This document shows positions 53,902-62,754 of a stretch of 64,000 nucleotides of DNA, one piece after another (positions within the stretch are counted from its first letter, which is position 1; each line of letters starts with the position of its first letter). The position numbers were made by a program, and so were the translations under genes. The notes under the pieces were generated by a model. The model was not told where the DNA came from, did no database searches, and saw only the letters and a program-made list of their open reading frames with translations. This DNA is from Bacteroidales bacterium UBA5833 (GTDB lineage Bacteria; Bacteroidota; Bacteroidia; Bacteroidales; Lentimicrobiaceae). The stretch covers positions 1 through 64,000 of the forward strand of contig DJGZ01000063.1 in NCBI GenBank assembly GCA_002433025.1, given 5' to 3'.

Positions 53902-55986
53902 TTATACCCTGATGATTTTTCTTACCATTACCTTATCGCCCGAAATAACCCTGATAAAATAGATTCCCGGAGATAAATGGCCTCCACTTAGGAATATCCG
54001 GGCAGAACCGGGACCTTTGTTTCCGGAAACAGGCACGGAAATCACCCTGCCTGTATTGTCAAGTAACTGAATAGTCAGCGAAGTTTCTTTATTCAGTTCG
54101 TAAAAAATTGACAATTCATCGTGAAAAGGATTCGGGGCCGGGATTACAGTAATCTGATCAAATGGTTCATTTTTTCCGGAAACACCTGTATAACCGCCGT
54201 TGGAAGTGTGCAGCAGCATCCCACCATTTCCAACCAGGAAGCCGTTTTCTTCGTCAAAAAAGCAAACAGCATTCTGATTCTGATGCGTGCCAATATAAAC
54301 CTGGTTCCAGGTTGTTCCTCCATCAGTGGTCCGCAGCATATAGCCTTCGCTTCCGCTGATCCAGCCTGTATTTGCATCAATAAAATGTATATGGGTGTAT
54401 TCTTTGAAATACCCCACCTGAGATACAGTCCATGTTTCACCACCGTCTGTAGTCCGGTAAATCTTACTATGGCCCGACACAGCAAACCCATTCAGGTTAT
54501 CCAAAAAACAGATATCCGCAAACTGTTCACCGGTTTCGGAATGCTTTTCCACCCAGGTGTTTCCACCATCGGATGATTTCAGAATTTTACCCCAGCTTGT
54601 CCCGGCAATCATGTTGCTTTCGTCGAAAACATGAGCACACATGAAATGGTAGGTTTGCGGGCAGGGGATTACACTCCATGAGACCCCTTTATTGATGGTT
54701 TTTGCCAGGTAGCCATTGGTGCCGAAAACAAAACCGGTCTGTTCACTGATAAACTTCAGGCTCATCAGGTTGGCAGTGGTTCCCAGATTGACCTGATTCC
54801 AGGTTTCGCCACCGTCGGTCGTTCTGAAGCAGCCTCCATAACCACCGGCTACCAGAATTTCCTGCGGTGTAAAGTGCCGGATACCGTAAATAATCATAGT
54901 GAAATCAGGGATAGAATGAAGTTCCCAGGTTTCACCACCATCGGTAGTCCTGAAATAGCTGCCCCAGTCACCGCCCACCAACCCATACTGCTGCTGGTAA
55001 AAGTCAATGGAGAAGAAATCGTTGCATGAATTATCGGAAATATAGTTCCATGTGAGTCCGCCGTTGGTAGTTCTCATCATCCTGCCATAATTGCCGCACA
55101 TCCAACCGGTGTTGTCATCCGAAAAACTGATGTTGTACCAGCATCCTGTCTGCTCCTGCCCGATATGAATCTGCCAGGTGGTTCCCCCATTGGATGTGCT
55201 GATGAAGTTTTCGCCACCACCTATGGCAAATCCGGTTGTGGCATTGACAAAATGCAGGCTGAAGAGGTTCGACCCGGTGTAATGGGGAAGCTCTGCCCAG
55301 GTATTGCCACCATCGGTGGTTTTAATAACTGTACCGGAATAACCGCAAGCGAACCCCAACGATTCATCAAGAAACTGTATGTCCCGCAGCATTTTAGTTA
55401 CCCCTGAGGCCTGCGGGGTCCAGGTGGAGCCTCCGTTGGTGGTTTTAAGGATGGTGCCATTGTTACCGGCGATCCAGCCGGTTTGCGCATCGGTAAAAAA
55501 AACGGCAAACAGCAGATTGGAAGTTCCGGAAGCCTGCTGAGTCCAGGTTTGACCTGAATCGGTGGATTTGAGGATAACGCCGCCTGATCCGCAGACGTAG
55601 GCAGTGACAGCATCCGCGTAAAAAACTGCCCAGAGATCGGAGGAGGTTCCCGAACTGACCATCGTCCAGCTTCTTCCGGCATTCTCTGTATTGATGATGG
55701 CTCCCCTTTCCCCGACTGCTGTTCCGGCTTCAGTGTTTCTGAAACTCAATCCAAACAAAAACTCGGAAATGGGTGTGAAAGGCATTTCCCAGCTCTGTCC
55801 CTGATTTTCTGTTCTGAGAATGGTTCCACAGGCCCCGACTGCTACATAGGTTTGCCCGTCAATGGCCTGCCCAGCGAAGAGTCCGTTACCCTGTGGAAGA
55901 GGGTTTTGCCATTGCCAGGGATTCTGTGCCCTGACATTGAATATCAATAAAATAATTACAAAGGAAGTTAAGATTGCTTTTTTCAT
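53902..55986 (-). CDS. T9SS-secreted Asp-box (YCF48/BNR-like) propeller protein
   Basis: 694 aa from ATG at 55986 (MKKAILTSFVIILLIF); the frame is open to 56013 but the shorter start gives the signal peptide. About fourteen Asp-box motifs (TDGGETW, TNGGSTW, SDGGNTW, TDSGQTW) are spaced through residues 60-590, each paired with a hydrophobic strand such as TGFAIGGGEN. A type A sorting domain follows (VIPAPNPFHDELSI, LSPGIYFIRVISG). It is clearly related to the plus-strand protein at 1541-3742, 52 kb away, including repeat type, length and end. Confidence 0.88.
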   Translation of the reverse strand: MKKAILTSFVIILLIFNVRAQNPWQWQNPLPQGNGLFAGQAIDGQTYVAVGACGTILRTENQGQSWEMPFTPISEFLFGLSFRNTEAGTAVGERGAIINTENAGRSWTMVSSGTSSDLWAVFYADAVTAYVCGSGGVILKSTDSGQTWTQQASGTSNLLFAVFFTDAQTGWIAGNNGTILKTTNGGSTWTPQASGVTKMLRDIQFLDESLGFACGYSGTVIKTTDGGNTWAELPHYTGSNLFSLHFVNATTGFAIGGGENFISTSNGGTTWQIHIGQEQTGCWYNISFSDDNTGWMCGNYGRMMRTTNGGLTWNYISDNSCNDFFSIDFYQQQYGLVGGDWGSYFRTTDGGETWELHSIPDFTMIIYGIRHFTPQEILVAGGYGGCFRTTDGGETWNQVNLGTTANLMSLKFISEQTGFVFGTNGYLAKTINKGVSWSVIPCPQTYHFMCAHVFDESNMIAGTSWGKILKSSDGGNTWVEKHSETGEQFADICFLDNLNGFAVSGHSKIYRTTDGGETWTVSQVGYFKEYTHIHFIDANTGWISGSEGYMLRTTDGGTTWNQVYIGTHQNQNAVCFFDEENGFLVGNGGMLLHTSNGGYTGVSGKNEPFDQITVIPAPNPFHDELSIFYELNKETSLTIQLLDNTGRVISVPVSGNKGPGSARIFLSGGHLSPGIYFIRVISGDKVMVRKIIRV

Positions 55987-56111
55987 TTCGACAGCATTAA
56001 TAACCAAAAACACTTTTTACATCCGAAAAAAATCAATTTGCATTTACAGACGGAAGTTCTCAAATCAACTATGAAATTTCACTCTCCATCCATTTCAAAC
56101 TCAGTTATATT

Positions 56112-58601
56112 TCACATTTTCAATATTTTCCAGGCTGATGTACAATCATTAAACCACCCTTTCAGGAAATAAATACCTGATGGCAGTTTTGAAGCATCGT
56201 AATTAAATCTGTGTTCACCTGAAGACCGGTCACAATCCATCAGGGTGCACATCTCTTTGCCGGTAAAGTCATAAAGTTTCAGCACAACATGGGCTTTTTC
56301 AGGCTGATGCCAGCTGATGGTGGTACCCTGTGTAAAAGGATTAGGATAGTTCCGAAGCATAAGGGAGTTTCCCTGTTCATTCAAAACACCCGGATCCTTT
56401 ACTCCAACCGTTGAATTTTCGTTATATCCGATCAGGTATATGGTTCCCAGGCTTCCGGTTTCAGTGCAATGGATATTGAGCTGAGCGGTAAAAACACTGC
56501 CGGCAGGCACGAACTGCACTGAAACTTCCCAGGCTTCGCCGGGAGCTACGGTTTGAATTCCCCCACCCGATATCAGTGAAAATGAATCAGCACCTGCTCC
56601 GGTGATGTCAGCGCCCTCAAACTGCCAGTTCGTTGTTCCATTATTCATGCAACTTACCTGGTGAACATCGTCATTCAGGTAAAAAAGCTGATAATTGGCA
56701 TAATTGGTAAATGATCCCCTGTTGATGATATCCCCCTGCACATAAAGAGCAAATGATTCATTCTGAGTTGGTTCATTCCTGATTAAGCCATTATTCTCAA
56801 TATTTCCGAAGTTGTAAAGACTATATGTGTAAGAGCCGCCGCCGTAAACCTGTGACTGAAGCGTATCGGTAACCAATAAATTGCCATAAAACCTGTTACC
56901 ATCATCAATCACCACTATTCCACGGATTTCTGTATTTCCGGATGCGGAAATATTGCTTAGGGTGGCATTTTTGATAATGGCGGAGTTTACCCTGCCATTG
57001 TAAAGATGCCCGGAAATATCGATTTCATAATGGTTCATCTCCAGGGTTGATCGCAAAAGATTGTAATTACCTGCAATTTTAAGATCGCTGGTGGCAACGA
57101 CCATGCTGACGGAATCAACATCCGTGAAATTTGTCTGAAAGACTTTCCCGGGTAGTTGGTGAATCTGCTGTTGCTGAGTACCGGAAAATTTGGTATAAGC
57201 ATTCTCCCAAACTCCATGATTGTCAATGTCTCCGGTAATTTCAAGAGACAGCAGGTCACCATCGTTTACATTGCGGATTAATCCGTAATTAGTAATATCT
57301 CCCTGAACCTGAAGCGTATAAGTAATACTTCCTCCGCCATATTCGATGGATTGAAGGGTGTCGTTAACAATTACATAGTCGTGGAAAATATTATTGTTTT
57401 CGATGGTGACAACTCCATTTACTGATAATCCTCCCATACTTGTGATGTTGTTCAGGAAACCATTGTTCAGGTTGGCATTTTCAATGGCTCCGTTATAAAG
57501 CCACCCGTAAATTGTAAGTATATTCCCTGCCATGATCAGATGTGCCCCGTTCAGATTAAGATCATTCATTATCGTGATATTGCTTTGTGCAACAATATCA
57601 CTTTCAGGGTTAAGGTCGCTGAAGTAACTGTCGAAAAACCTGTCGTTACCCTGAGTAATATGCTGTGTTTCATCACCTGCTAACTTTACATATTTGCACG
57701 ACCAGTGCCTGTTGTTTATAATATCACCGGTAATAAGGATTTCAAGATCATCATCATTCAATGGTGCTTTTGTATCCATATTATCCATAATCACCCCATT
57801 ATTTAACAGATTTCCATTAATCCTTAGTTTATAGATGCCATACCCACCTCCATAAACATTGGCCATCAGGGTATCCGTTACTGTAATGTTTCCATTGAAT
57901 TTCAGGGTATCCGAAACATCATACCCAACCTTAAATGTTCCCAGAATTTCGAAATCACCCGTAAGGGTCCCGCTGTTAACCAGGCAATGACGCATTTCAA
58001 GGGAGTGATTGCCAACATTGAATATATGGCCGTTCAGCATAAGGTGACTCCGGTTATAATAGCCGTCAGAGTACCAGTCACAGGTAAAAACCAGGTCGGT
58101 GAGGGCGGTAATGCCGGTACTGCTAGTGACGATAATTTTACTCCCGAAGGTCATTCCTTCAAGCAGGCTCAGGTTATGATTTCCTGAATTTGTCAGCTCC
58201 GTTTCAACCGGCATCCAAAGGTTGTTATTGGTGATATCCCCATAAACAAACATCTTCAGAGCATCCTCTCCGCCATTCTCAACGATGCCATTATTGACAG
58301 CGCTTCCATGTACATAAACCGGGAAAATTCCATTTCCACCTCCATACCCTCCATTGCGGAGCGAACCTGACGAAGTGATTGTAAGATTGTTGCAGTGAAC
58401 AGGCAGAATGGTATAACCACTTGTATAAGCCTGAACTACAGGCCCGTTGATGATTACATCATCGTTTTCACCGGGAACAGTCAGACCAATCCAGGTGTTG
58501 GGATCGTGCCATAAACCGCCAAATGTTGTTGACTGAACCTGAGAATAAGCACTTACTGACACGACAGAAAGAATGAATGCGAAAAGTAGATTTTTTTTCA
58601 T
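56112..58601 (-). CDS. T9SS-secreted adhesin-like repeat protein
   Basis: 829 aa. Signal peptide MKKNLLFAFILSVVSVSAYS. Residues about 60-620 carry several units of the type INNGxIxNxG...LxVxGDITNNGxW (for example VNNGIVENGGED, INGNLLNNGVIMDN, VQGDITNYGLIRN), resembling the 39067-42870 repeats. A domain with SLISGGGIQTVAPGEAWEVS, found in ASPM/Hydin-like and choice-of-anchor proteins, precedes a type A sorting domain (LRNYPNPFTQGTTI, LPSGIYFLKGW). It is the first gene of the seven-gene cargo run on the minus strand. Confidence 0.87.
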   Translation of the reverse strand: MKKNLLFAFILSVVSVSAYSQVQSTTFGGLWHDPNTWIGLTVPGENDDVIINGPVVQAYTSGYTILPVHCNNLTITSSGSLRNGGYGGGNGIFPVYVHGSAVNNGIVENGGEDALKMFVYGDITNNNLWMPVETELTNSGNHNLSLLEGMTFGSKIIVTSSTGITALTDLVFTCDWYSDGYYNRSHLMLNGHIFNVGNHSLEMRHCLVNSGTLTGDFEILGTFKVGYDVSDTLKFNGNITVTDTLMANVYGGGYGIYKLRINGNLLNNGVIMDNMDTKAPLNDDDLEILITGDIINNRHWSCKYVKLAGDETQHITQGNDRFFDSYFSDLNPESDIVAQSNITIMNDLNLNGAHLIMAGNILTIYGWLYNGAIENANLNNGFLNNITSMGGLSVNGVVTIENNNIFHDYVIVNDTLQSIEYGGGSITYTLQVQGDITNYGLIRNVNDGDLLSLEITGDIDNHGVWENAYTKFSGTQQQQIHQLPGKVFQTNFTDVDSVSMVVATSDLKIAGNYNLLRSTLEMNHYEIDISGHLYNGRVNSAIIKNATLSNISASGNTEIRGIVVIDDGNRFYGNLLVTDTLQSQVYGGGSYTYSLYNFGNIENNGLIRNEPTQNESFALYVQGDIINRGSFTNYANYQLFYLNDDVHQVSCMNNGTTNWQFEGADITGAGADSFSLISGGGIQTVAPGEAWEVSVQFVPAGSVFTAQLNIHCTETGSLGTIYLIGYNENSTVGVKDPGVLNEQGNSLMLRNYPNPFTQGTTISWHQPEKAHVVLKLYDFTGKEMCTLMDCDRSSGEHRFNYDASKLPSGIYFLKGWFNDCTSAWKILKM

Positions 58602-58682
58602 GTTACGGTTTTTTAATTTTTAGTTTAAATGATCTTTTTCCGGGTTATAAAGAAAGTTTTAAAGACTGCGAGAAACCAAAGG

Positions 58683-59795
58683 CTACCTCTTCCTGACCTC
58701 CGAACGCTTAAAGCCTTTTACCCTTAAATCCGCATCATTATTAGGGTTATAACTGTTGTTGTCGTGGTATATCACATCACCCTGAGCATTCTCCCAGCGG
58801 AAATTCCATTCATTGGTTCCCCGTTCAATTTCGCCACTGAAAGGGTTTACATAATCCTCCTGTCCGGTGAGTGTGAGGTACATATCGTTGTTGATTTCTG
58901 AATTGGTCAGGGCACGGTGTTCGGTGATCTCCCGGTCAATGCGGGCAATGTCGCGCTGGGTTTGCAGGGCGATGTTGCTGTTCACCTGCTGGCTGCGGAT
59001 TTCACGGGTAATCCATTCGGGATTGAGCTTTACCGACTGGCCGATGGTGGCAAACACAGGTGCCAGCTCTTCGAAAAGCGGTTTTTCGGCCCTTACATAC
59101 CAGGTTTCCTTATTGCTCCACAAACCACCGCCCAGCTGACCCCAGTCCTCGATGGCACATACCATCTTTTCAAGATATGGAATACCGTTTTCGGAGTACT
59201 CAAGATTCGCGATGGCTGCCTGGTAATTGAACCGGTAACCACCAAGCATAAGCGATGACATTTTCCCATACTCTTCAGCCAGATTGGGGAGCTGTTGAAC
59301 ACCTGTAACCTTAATGTTCTGAGCATGAGGATGGGCAAACGGAATGGCAATTTCCCTGATAAAATCGACAGGTGTCATCATACGCATTACCATCATCCCG
59401 TTGTAGTTGCTGCCATCCGGGAACATGGGAGCAGCCAGGCTCTTCTCCGGATAGCGGTGTATATCGAAAAAGCGGGTGTCGGGCAGCCACCCCATGCCGG
59501 CTTTCTGATCGGGCGACGAGAGCTTCATATACAGCTTGGCTTCAATGGCATTGCCGGCGCCGCCCGCGGCATTGGGATCAACCCGCGTTATCCCGCCTGT
59601 AATACTCCAATCTTTCGGCAGCAGAAACGTAAAGGCATTTTCGTTGGGTTCGCTGTTGCGATAAAAAATTACCGGATGACCTTCTCCACCGCTTATAAGC
59701 TCCCCTCCATCTTTTTTGTCCGGGTTAAAACCTGAATTGCAGGCAATGAGGGCAAGCAAAGCAGGAATAACTGCTGGTAATGGCATGAGTTTCAT
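58683..59795 (-). CDS. Lipoprotein of unknown function
   Basis: 370 aa with a lipoprotein signal ending LIAC (Cys19). The mature protein has a hydrophobic-aromatic rich domain (VIFYRNSEPNENAFTFLLPK, KLYMKLSSPDQKAG, TWYVRAEKPLFEELAPVFAT) and a long helical region from about 265 (NSNIALQTQRDIARIDREIT). The end (WNFRWENAQGDVIYHDNN, near 330) is probably another small beta domain. I do not recognise a named family; similar lipoproteins occur in Bacteroidota. It is separated from neighbouring genes by 80 and 420 bases. Confidence 0.82.
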   Translation of the reverse strand: MKLMPLPAVIPALLALIACNSGFNPDKKDGGELISGGEGHPVIFYRNSEPNENAFTFLLPKDWSITGGITRVDPNAAGGAGNAIEAKLYMKLSSPDQKAGMGWLPDTRFFDIHRYPEKSLAAPMFPDGSNYNGMMVMRMMTPVDFIREIAIPFAHPHAQNIKVTGVQQLPNLAEEYGKMSSLMLGGYRFNYQAAIANLEYSENGIPYLEKMVCAIEDWGQLGGGLWSNKETWYVRAEKPLFEELAPVFATIGQSVKLNPEWITREIRSQQVNSNIALQTQRDIARIDREITEHRALTNSEINNDMYLTLTGQEDYVNPFSGEIERGTNEWNFRWENAQGDVIYHDNNSYNPNNDADLRVKGFKRSEVRKR

Positions 59796-59857
59796 AATTG
59801 AGAATGTTGTTCCGGGGGGCCGTTGCTATTGAGTCTACGATGTGGACGTAGTCATTA

Positions 59858-59865
59858 CAAATTTA
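59858..59865 (-). promoter_or_regulatory. -7 box TAAATTTG for the 58683-59795 lipoprotein
   Basis: Exact TAnnTTTG on the minus strand, about 60 bases before the ATG. No good -33 element. Confidence 0.45.
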
Positions 59866-60008
59866 CAACGCGTTTTGCAATATACTCATTAATAGCACCT
59901 TACAATATCCTTCAGAGCACCCTACAAAAACACTCAAAACAGTAGAAGTGGCAGAAGCAACTTGAGGCAAGGATTTTCGATTCTCAGTTCTGAATCATAG
60001 CGGTCTCA

Positions 60009-60180
60009 ACTCCGCAACATGGCATGATGGCCTTGACTCCGCAACATGGAAAGGTGGTCTCGTGCCGATGGCCATCGGTACCCCTCGACCACCACAGAAA
60101 ATCCCGGCTAAATAATAAAACCGGTGTTCAGGCGAAGCCCGGTGGTCGAGCGGAGTCCGGTGGTCGAGCGGAGCCGAGAC
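60009..60180. repeat. REP-like nested direct and inverted repeats
   Basis: ACTCCGCAACATGG occurs at 60009-60022 and 60036-60049. An 18-base unit CCGGTGGTCGAGCGGAGT/C occurs twice in tandem (60139-60174). CTCGACCACC (60084-60093) is the inverse of GGTGGTCGAG in those units, and GGTCTC faces CGAGACC. This fills most of the 421-base gene-free gap 59796-60216; it looks like a REP-type element near the 3' end of the next gene. Confidence 0.7.
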
Positions 60181-60216
60181 CATCCGGAAACACCTGAGAG
60201 CAACTCATGTAAAAGA

Positions 60217-62220
60217 TCAGATCAAAGCGATAAAGTTGGTAAGGTTCTGTTCATGAGGCACGCCAAGTTTTTTGCGGATACGGGTGCGGGCGACTTCGAT
60301 ACTCTTGATGGACTGACCGGTGAGAGAAGACACCTCCCGGGTATTCATATCGAGGCGGATAAAAGAGCAAAGGCGACGTTCTGCCGGGGTAAGATCAGGG
60401 TAATTCCTGATCAGCCTGGCCTGAAAACCCGGATGAACTTCATTGAACTGGACTTCAAACTCTTTCCATGCATTGGGGGCCAGTTCCTGCTTCAATTGAA
60501 CCTGAAGATGCTGAACAGATGCTTCTGACACATCCGTTTTTTTCAGCTCATCCAGTTCTCCGATCAGCTTCTCCAAAAGTTGGTTTTTTTGATTAATAAA
60601 AATAGTTTTTGCAGTCAGTTCACGCTCTTTGGCAGAAAGATCTTCGCTTAACCGGCCTATTTTTTCTTCACTTTGCCGTCGGATTACCCCGGTTTCACGT
60701 TTTGCTTCATTTTTCCGTTTATAGATCAGCCAAATCAGCGCAATACCCAATAAAAGACTTATTCCCAGCAGTAACAAAATGATGTTTTTCGTGCGGATTG
60801 CCTGTTTTTGAAGGAGGCTGTTCTGACTCAACGCCTCGTTCTCCTTTTTCAGTTCGCTCCGTGCGAAACCGGCTTCAATTTCCTCAATAGTCCTGTATTT
60901 TTCTGCCGTATAGATGCTGTCCTTCAAAGCGGCGGCACTTTTCAGGCAAGTATATGCCTTATCGGAATTACCGGCTTTTTCATAGCAGGCTGCCAGGCAG
61001 AGGCTGGCATCCAGTCTTCCTTTGAGCGAACCGGTCGCCGCAGCAATTTTCATTGCTTTGTCAGCCATTTCAATTGCTTCCCTAACAGAATTGAGGTTTA
61101 TCAATGTATAGGACAGTTCGGTCAGAGCTTCGGCCAGTTCGGGCATTGCGCCTATCTCTTCAAAGAGATTCACTGATTTGCGGAAAAATGCCGAAGCAAT
61201 TATAAAATCATTCTTTACTATATGCAATTTGCCAAAAAGCATGTTACACGAACCCAAAAACGATTTATCACCCGATTTTTCCGCCAGCCTAAGGGCATCC
61301 TCGAGAAAAAGACCGGCGTTTTCATAATCCTTAAGTTCGGTGTAGGCCCCTGCCATATTTTTATACCTGATTATCAAACGGTACTCATCATTGAGATTTT
61401 GTGCCATTTTCAGCGATTGGCTGTAATATTCCAGTGCCCTGAACGGGTTGTGGTTGTCGCTGTATAGGTTACCAATATTGTTTAAACAATCAGAAACCGC
61501 TGCTACATCATTTATTTTACGAAAAACCTCAATGGCTTTTTCATAAGATTCCATGGCTTTGGCAAAATCGCCGGTTTTGCGGTGCACATTCCCCAGGTTG
61601 TTGTGGCAGATGGCTTCTTCGTAAGTCATTCCCGTATTCCGTGCTTTCAGCAACGCTTTATTATATAACTCAACAGCATCTTTATAATTCCCGCGCAACT
61701 TCTGAACAATCCCCATACCTGCCAGGCACCAGAACTGACCTGAATCATCATTCAACTTCTCATATCCCGAAAGGGAAAGACGGTAATACTCCATGGAATT
61801 GCCGAACTGGCTTTGCTCCAGGTAAACCTCTGCAATATAGAAATAGCATTCAGCAACAAGCAACTTATCCCCGCTTGCTTCAGCTTCCCGCAAGGCCAAC
61901 CTGAAAAGCTCCATGGAAACAGCATATTCAAGACGGTTGTAATGTACAAGACCCAGCCCAAGCCTGGCTTTGATCAGTTTTCGTTTTACCGCCTTTACCA
62001 ATGCCTTGCTGCCGCCTCCGCTGAGACATTTTTCGGCAGCTTGAATGGCTGTGTTATAGAGTTGAATAGCTTCATCATCCCGGGCATCTCCTGCTTTAGC
62101 CAGAACAGAAGAAATCAGTGCAGTATCATACGGCATTTCAACACCTTGCGACTGTACACCAGCGGGAAAAAGCCAGGACAGACAAAACAGAAGCCGGCTG
62201 ATTATTCTTAAACGGCTCAT
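60217..62220 (-). CDS. Transmembrane TPR regulator with LuxR-type HTH
   Basis: 667 aa. A signal peptide or anchor (LLFCLSWLFPAGVQSQG) leads into about eight TPR units (residues 60-440, for example AICHNNLGNVHRKTGDFAKA and CYFYIAEVYLEQSQFGNS). One membrane span follows (about 480-500, IILLLLGISLLLGIALIW), then a coiled coil and a C-terminal LuxR-type HTH (about 610-667, LTPAERRLCSFIRLDMNTRE and VARTRIRKKLGVP). This layout places the sensor outside the cytoplasm and the DNA-binding part inside. Targets are unknown; it is a common Bacteroidota regulator type. A TATCTTTA near-match to -7 lies at 62249-62242. Confidence 0.88.
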   Translation of the reverse strand: MSRLRIISRLLFCLSWLFPAGVQSQGVEMPYDTALISSVLAKAGDARDDEAIQLYNTAIQAAEKCLSGGGSKALVKAVKRKLIKARLGLGLVHYNRLEYAVSMELFRLALREAEASGDKLLVAECYFYIAEVYLEQSQFGNSMEYYRLSLSGYEKLNDDSGQFWCLAGMGIVQKLRGNYKDAVELYNKALLKARNTGMTYEEAICHNNLGNVHRKTGDFAKAMESYEKAIEVFRKINDVAAVSDCLNNIGNLYSDNHNPFRALEYYSQSLKMAQNLNDEYRLIIRYKNMAGAYTELKDYENAGLFLEDALRLAEKSGDKSFLGSCNMLFGKLHIVKNDFIIASAFFRKSVNLFEEIGAMPELAEALTELSYTLINLNSVREAIEMADKAMKIAAATGSLKGRLDASLCLAACYEKAGNSDKAYTCLKSAAALKDSIYTAEKYRTIEEIEAGFARSELKKENEALSQNSLLQKQAIRTKNIILLLLGISLLLGIALIWLIYKRKNEAKRETGVIRRQSEEKIGRLSEDLSAKERELTAKTIFINQKNQLLEKLIGELDELKKTDVSEASVQHLQVQLKQELAPNAWKEFEVQFNEVHPGFQARLIRNYPDLTPAERRLCSFIRLDMNTREVSSLTGQSIKSIEVARTRIRKKLGVPHEQNLTNFIALI

Positions 62221-62505
62221 AAGGTTTTACGAAATCCGAAATAAAGATAATGAGTTTTCTATAACTTGTCAACTTACATGATGATCGATTTCATACATAC
62301 CCTGCTACCCCGGTTTCTGTTAGGGCCTCTAACCCGGGCAGGCAGGCCCCAGGCGCGAATTCCACTCAACGTTACATTATGATTGACATCAGAACGAACC
62401 TTGACAAATTCACGATTCAGCGTCCCGCCTTCTATTTCCTTGAATAATTGTAAAAATATAACAGACTGCCGGCTTCATTATCCAAAGACAGTATTTAATC
62501 AGGTA
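62221..62505. other. Gene-free spacer
   Basis: No ORF of note. An inverted pair GGGCCT/AGGCCC occurs near 62326-62351, around CCCGGG; it could be a terminator-like hairpin for the minus strand but lacks a T-run. Confidence 0.4.
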
Positions 62506-62718
62506 CTAAAGATTTGTTTCAGAACGCTTCCCCGCATTCGATTTGCCATAGATTTTTGAAACATACTTACCTGCATAATACGCCAGTATCAGCGGCAGCC
62601 ATAAATGACGGATAAAAAAACTGCAATTATCCAATTGTTTGTCGGTATTCAACAGTAAAATATAAATTCCGAAGGATAGCAGGATAAATGCCATATCCAG
62701 CATGCGAGATATTTTCAT
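62506..62718 (-). CDS. Small two-span membrane protein
   Basis: 70 aa. Two hydrophobic segments (about 8-25, MAFILLSFGIYILLLN, and 40-56, LWLPLILAYYAGKYVSKI) are joined by a short polar loop with TDKQLDNCS; the end is basic. No family is recognised. It starts 36 bases after the alanine dehydrogenase gene on the same strand, so it may share its transcript. Small hydrophobic frames can be spurious, but the charge pattern and position favour a real gene. Confidence 0.6.
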   Translation of the reverse strand: MKISRMLDMAFILLSFGIYILLLNTDKQLDNCSFFIRHLWLPLILAYYAGKYVSKIYGKSNAGKRSETNL

Positions 62719-62754
62719 TGAATTTCTATTGTAAATCAGAATAAAAATCAGATT

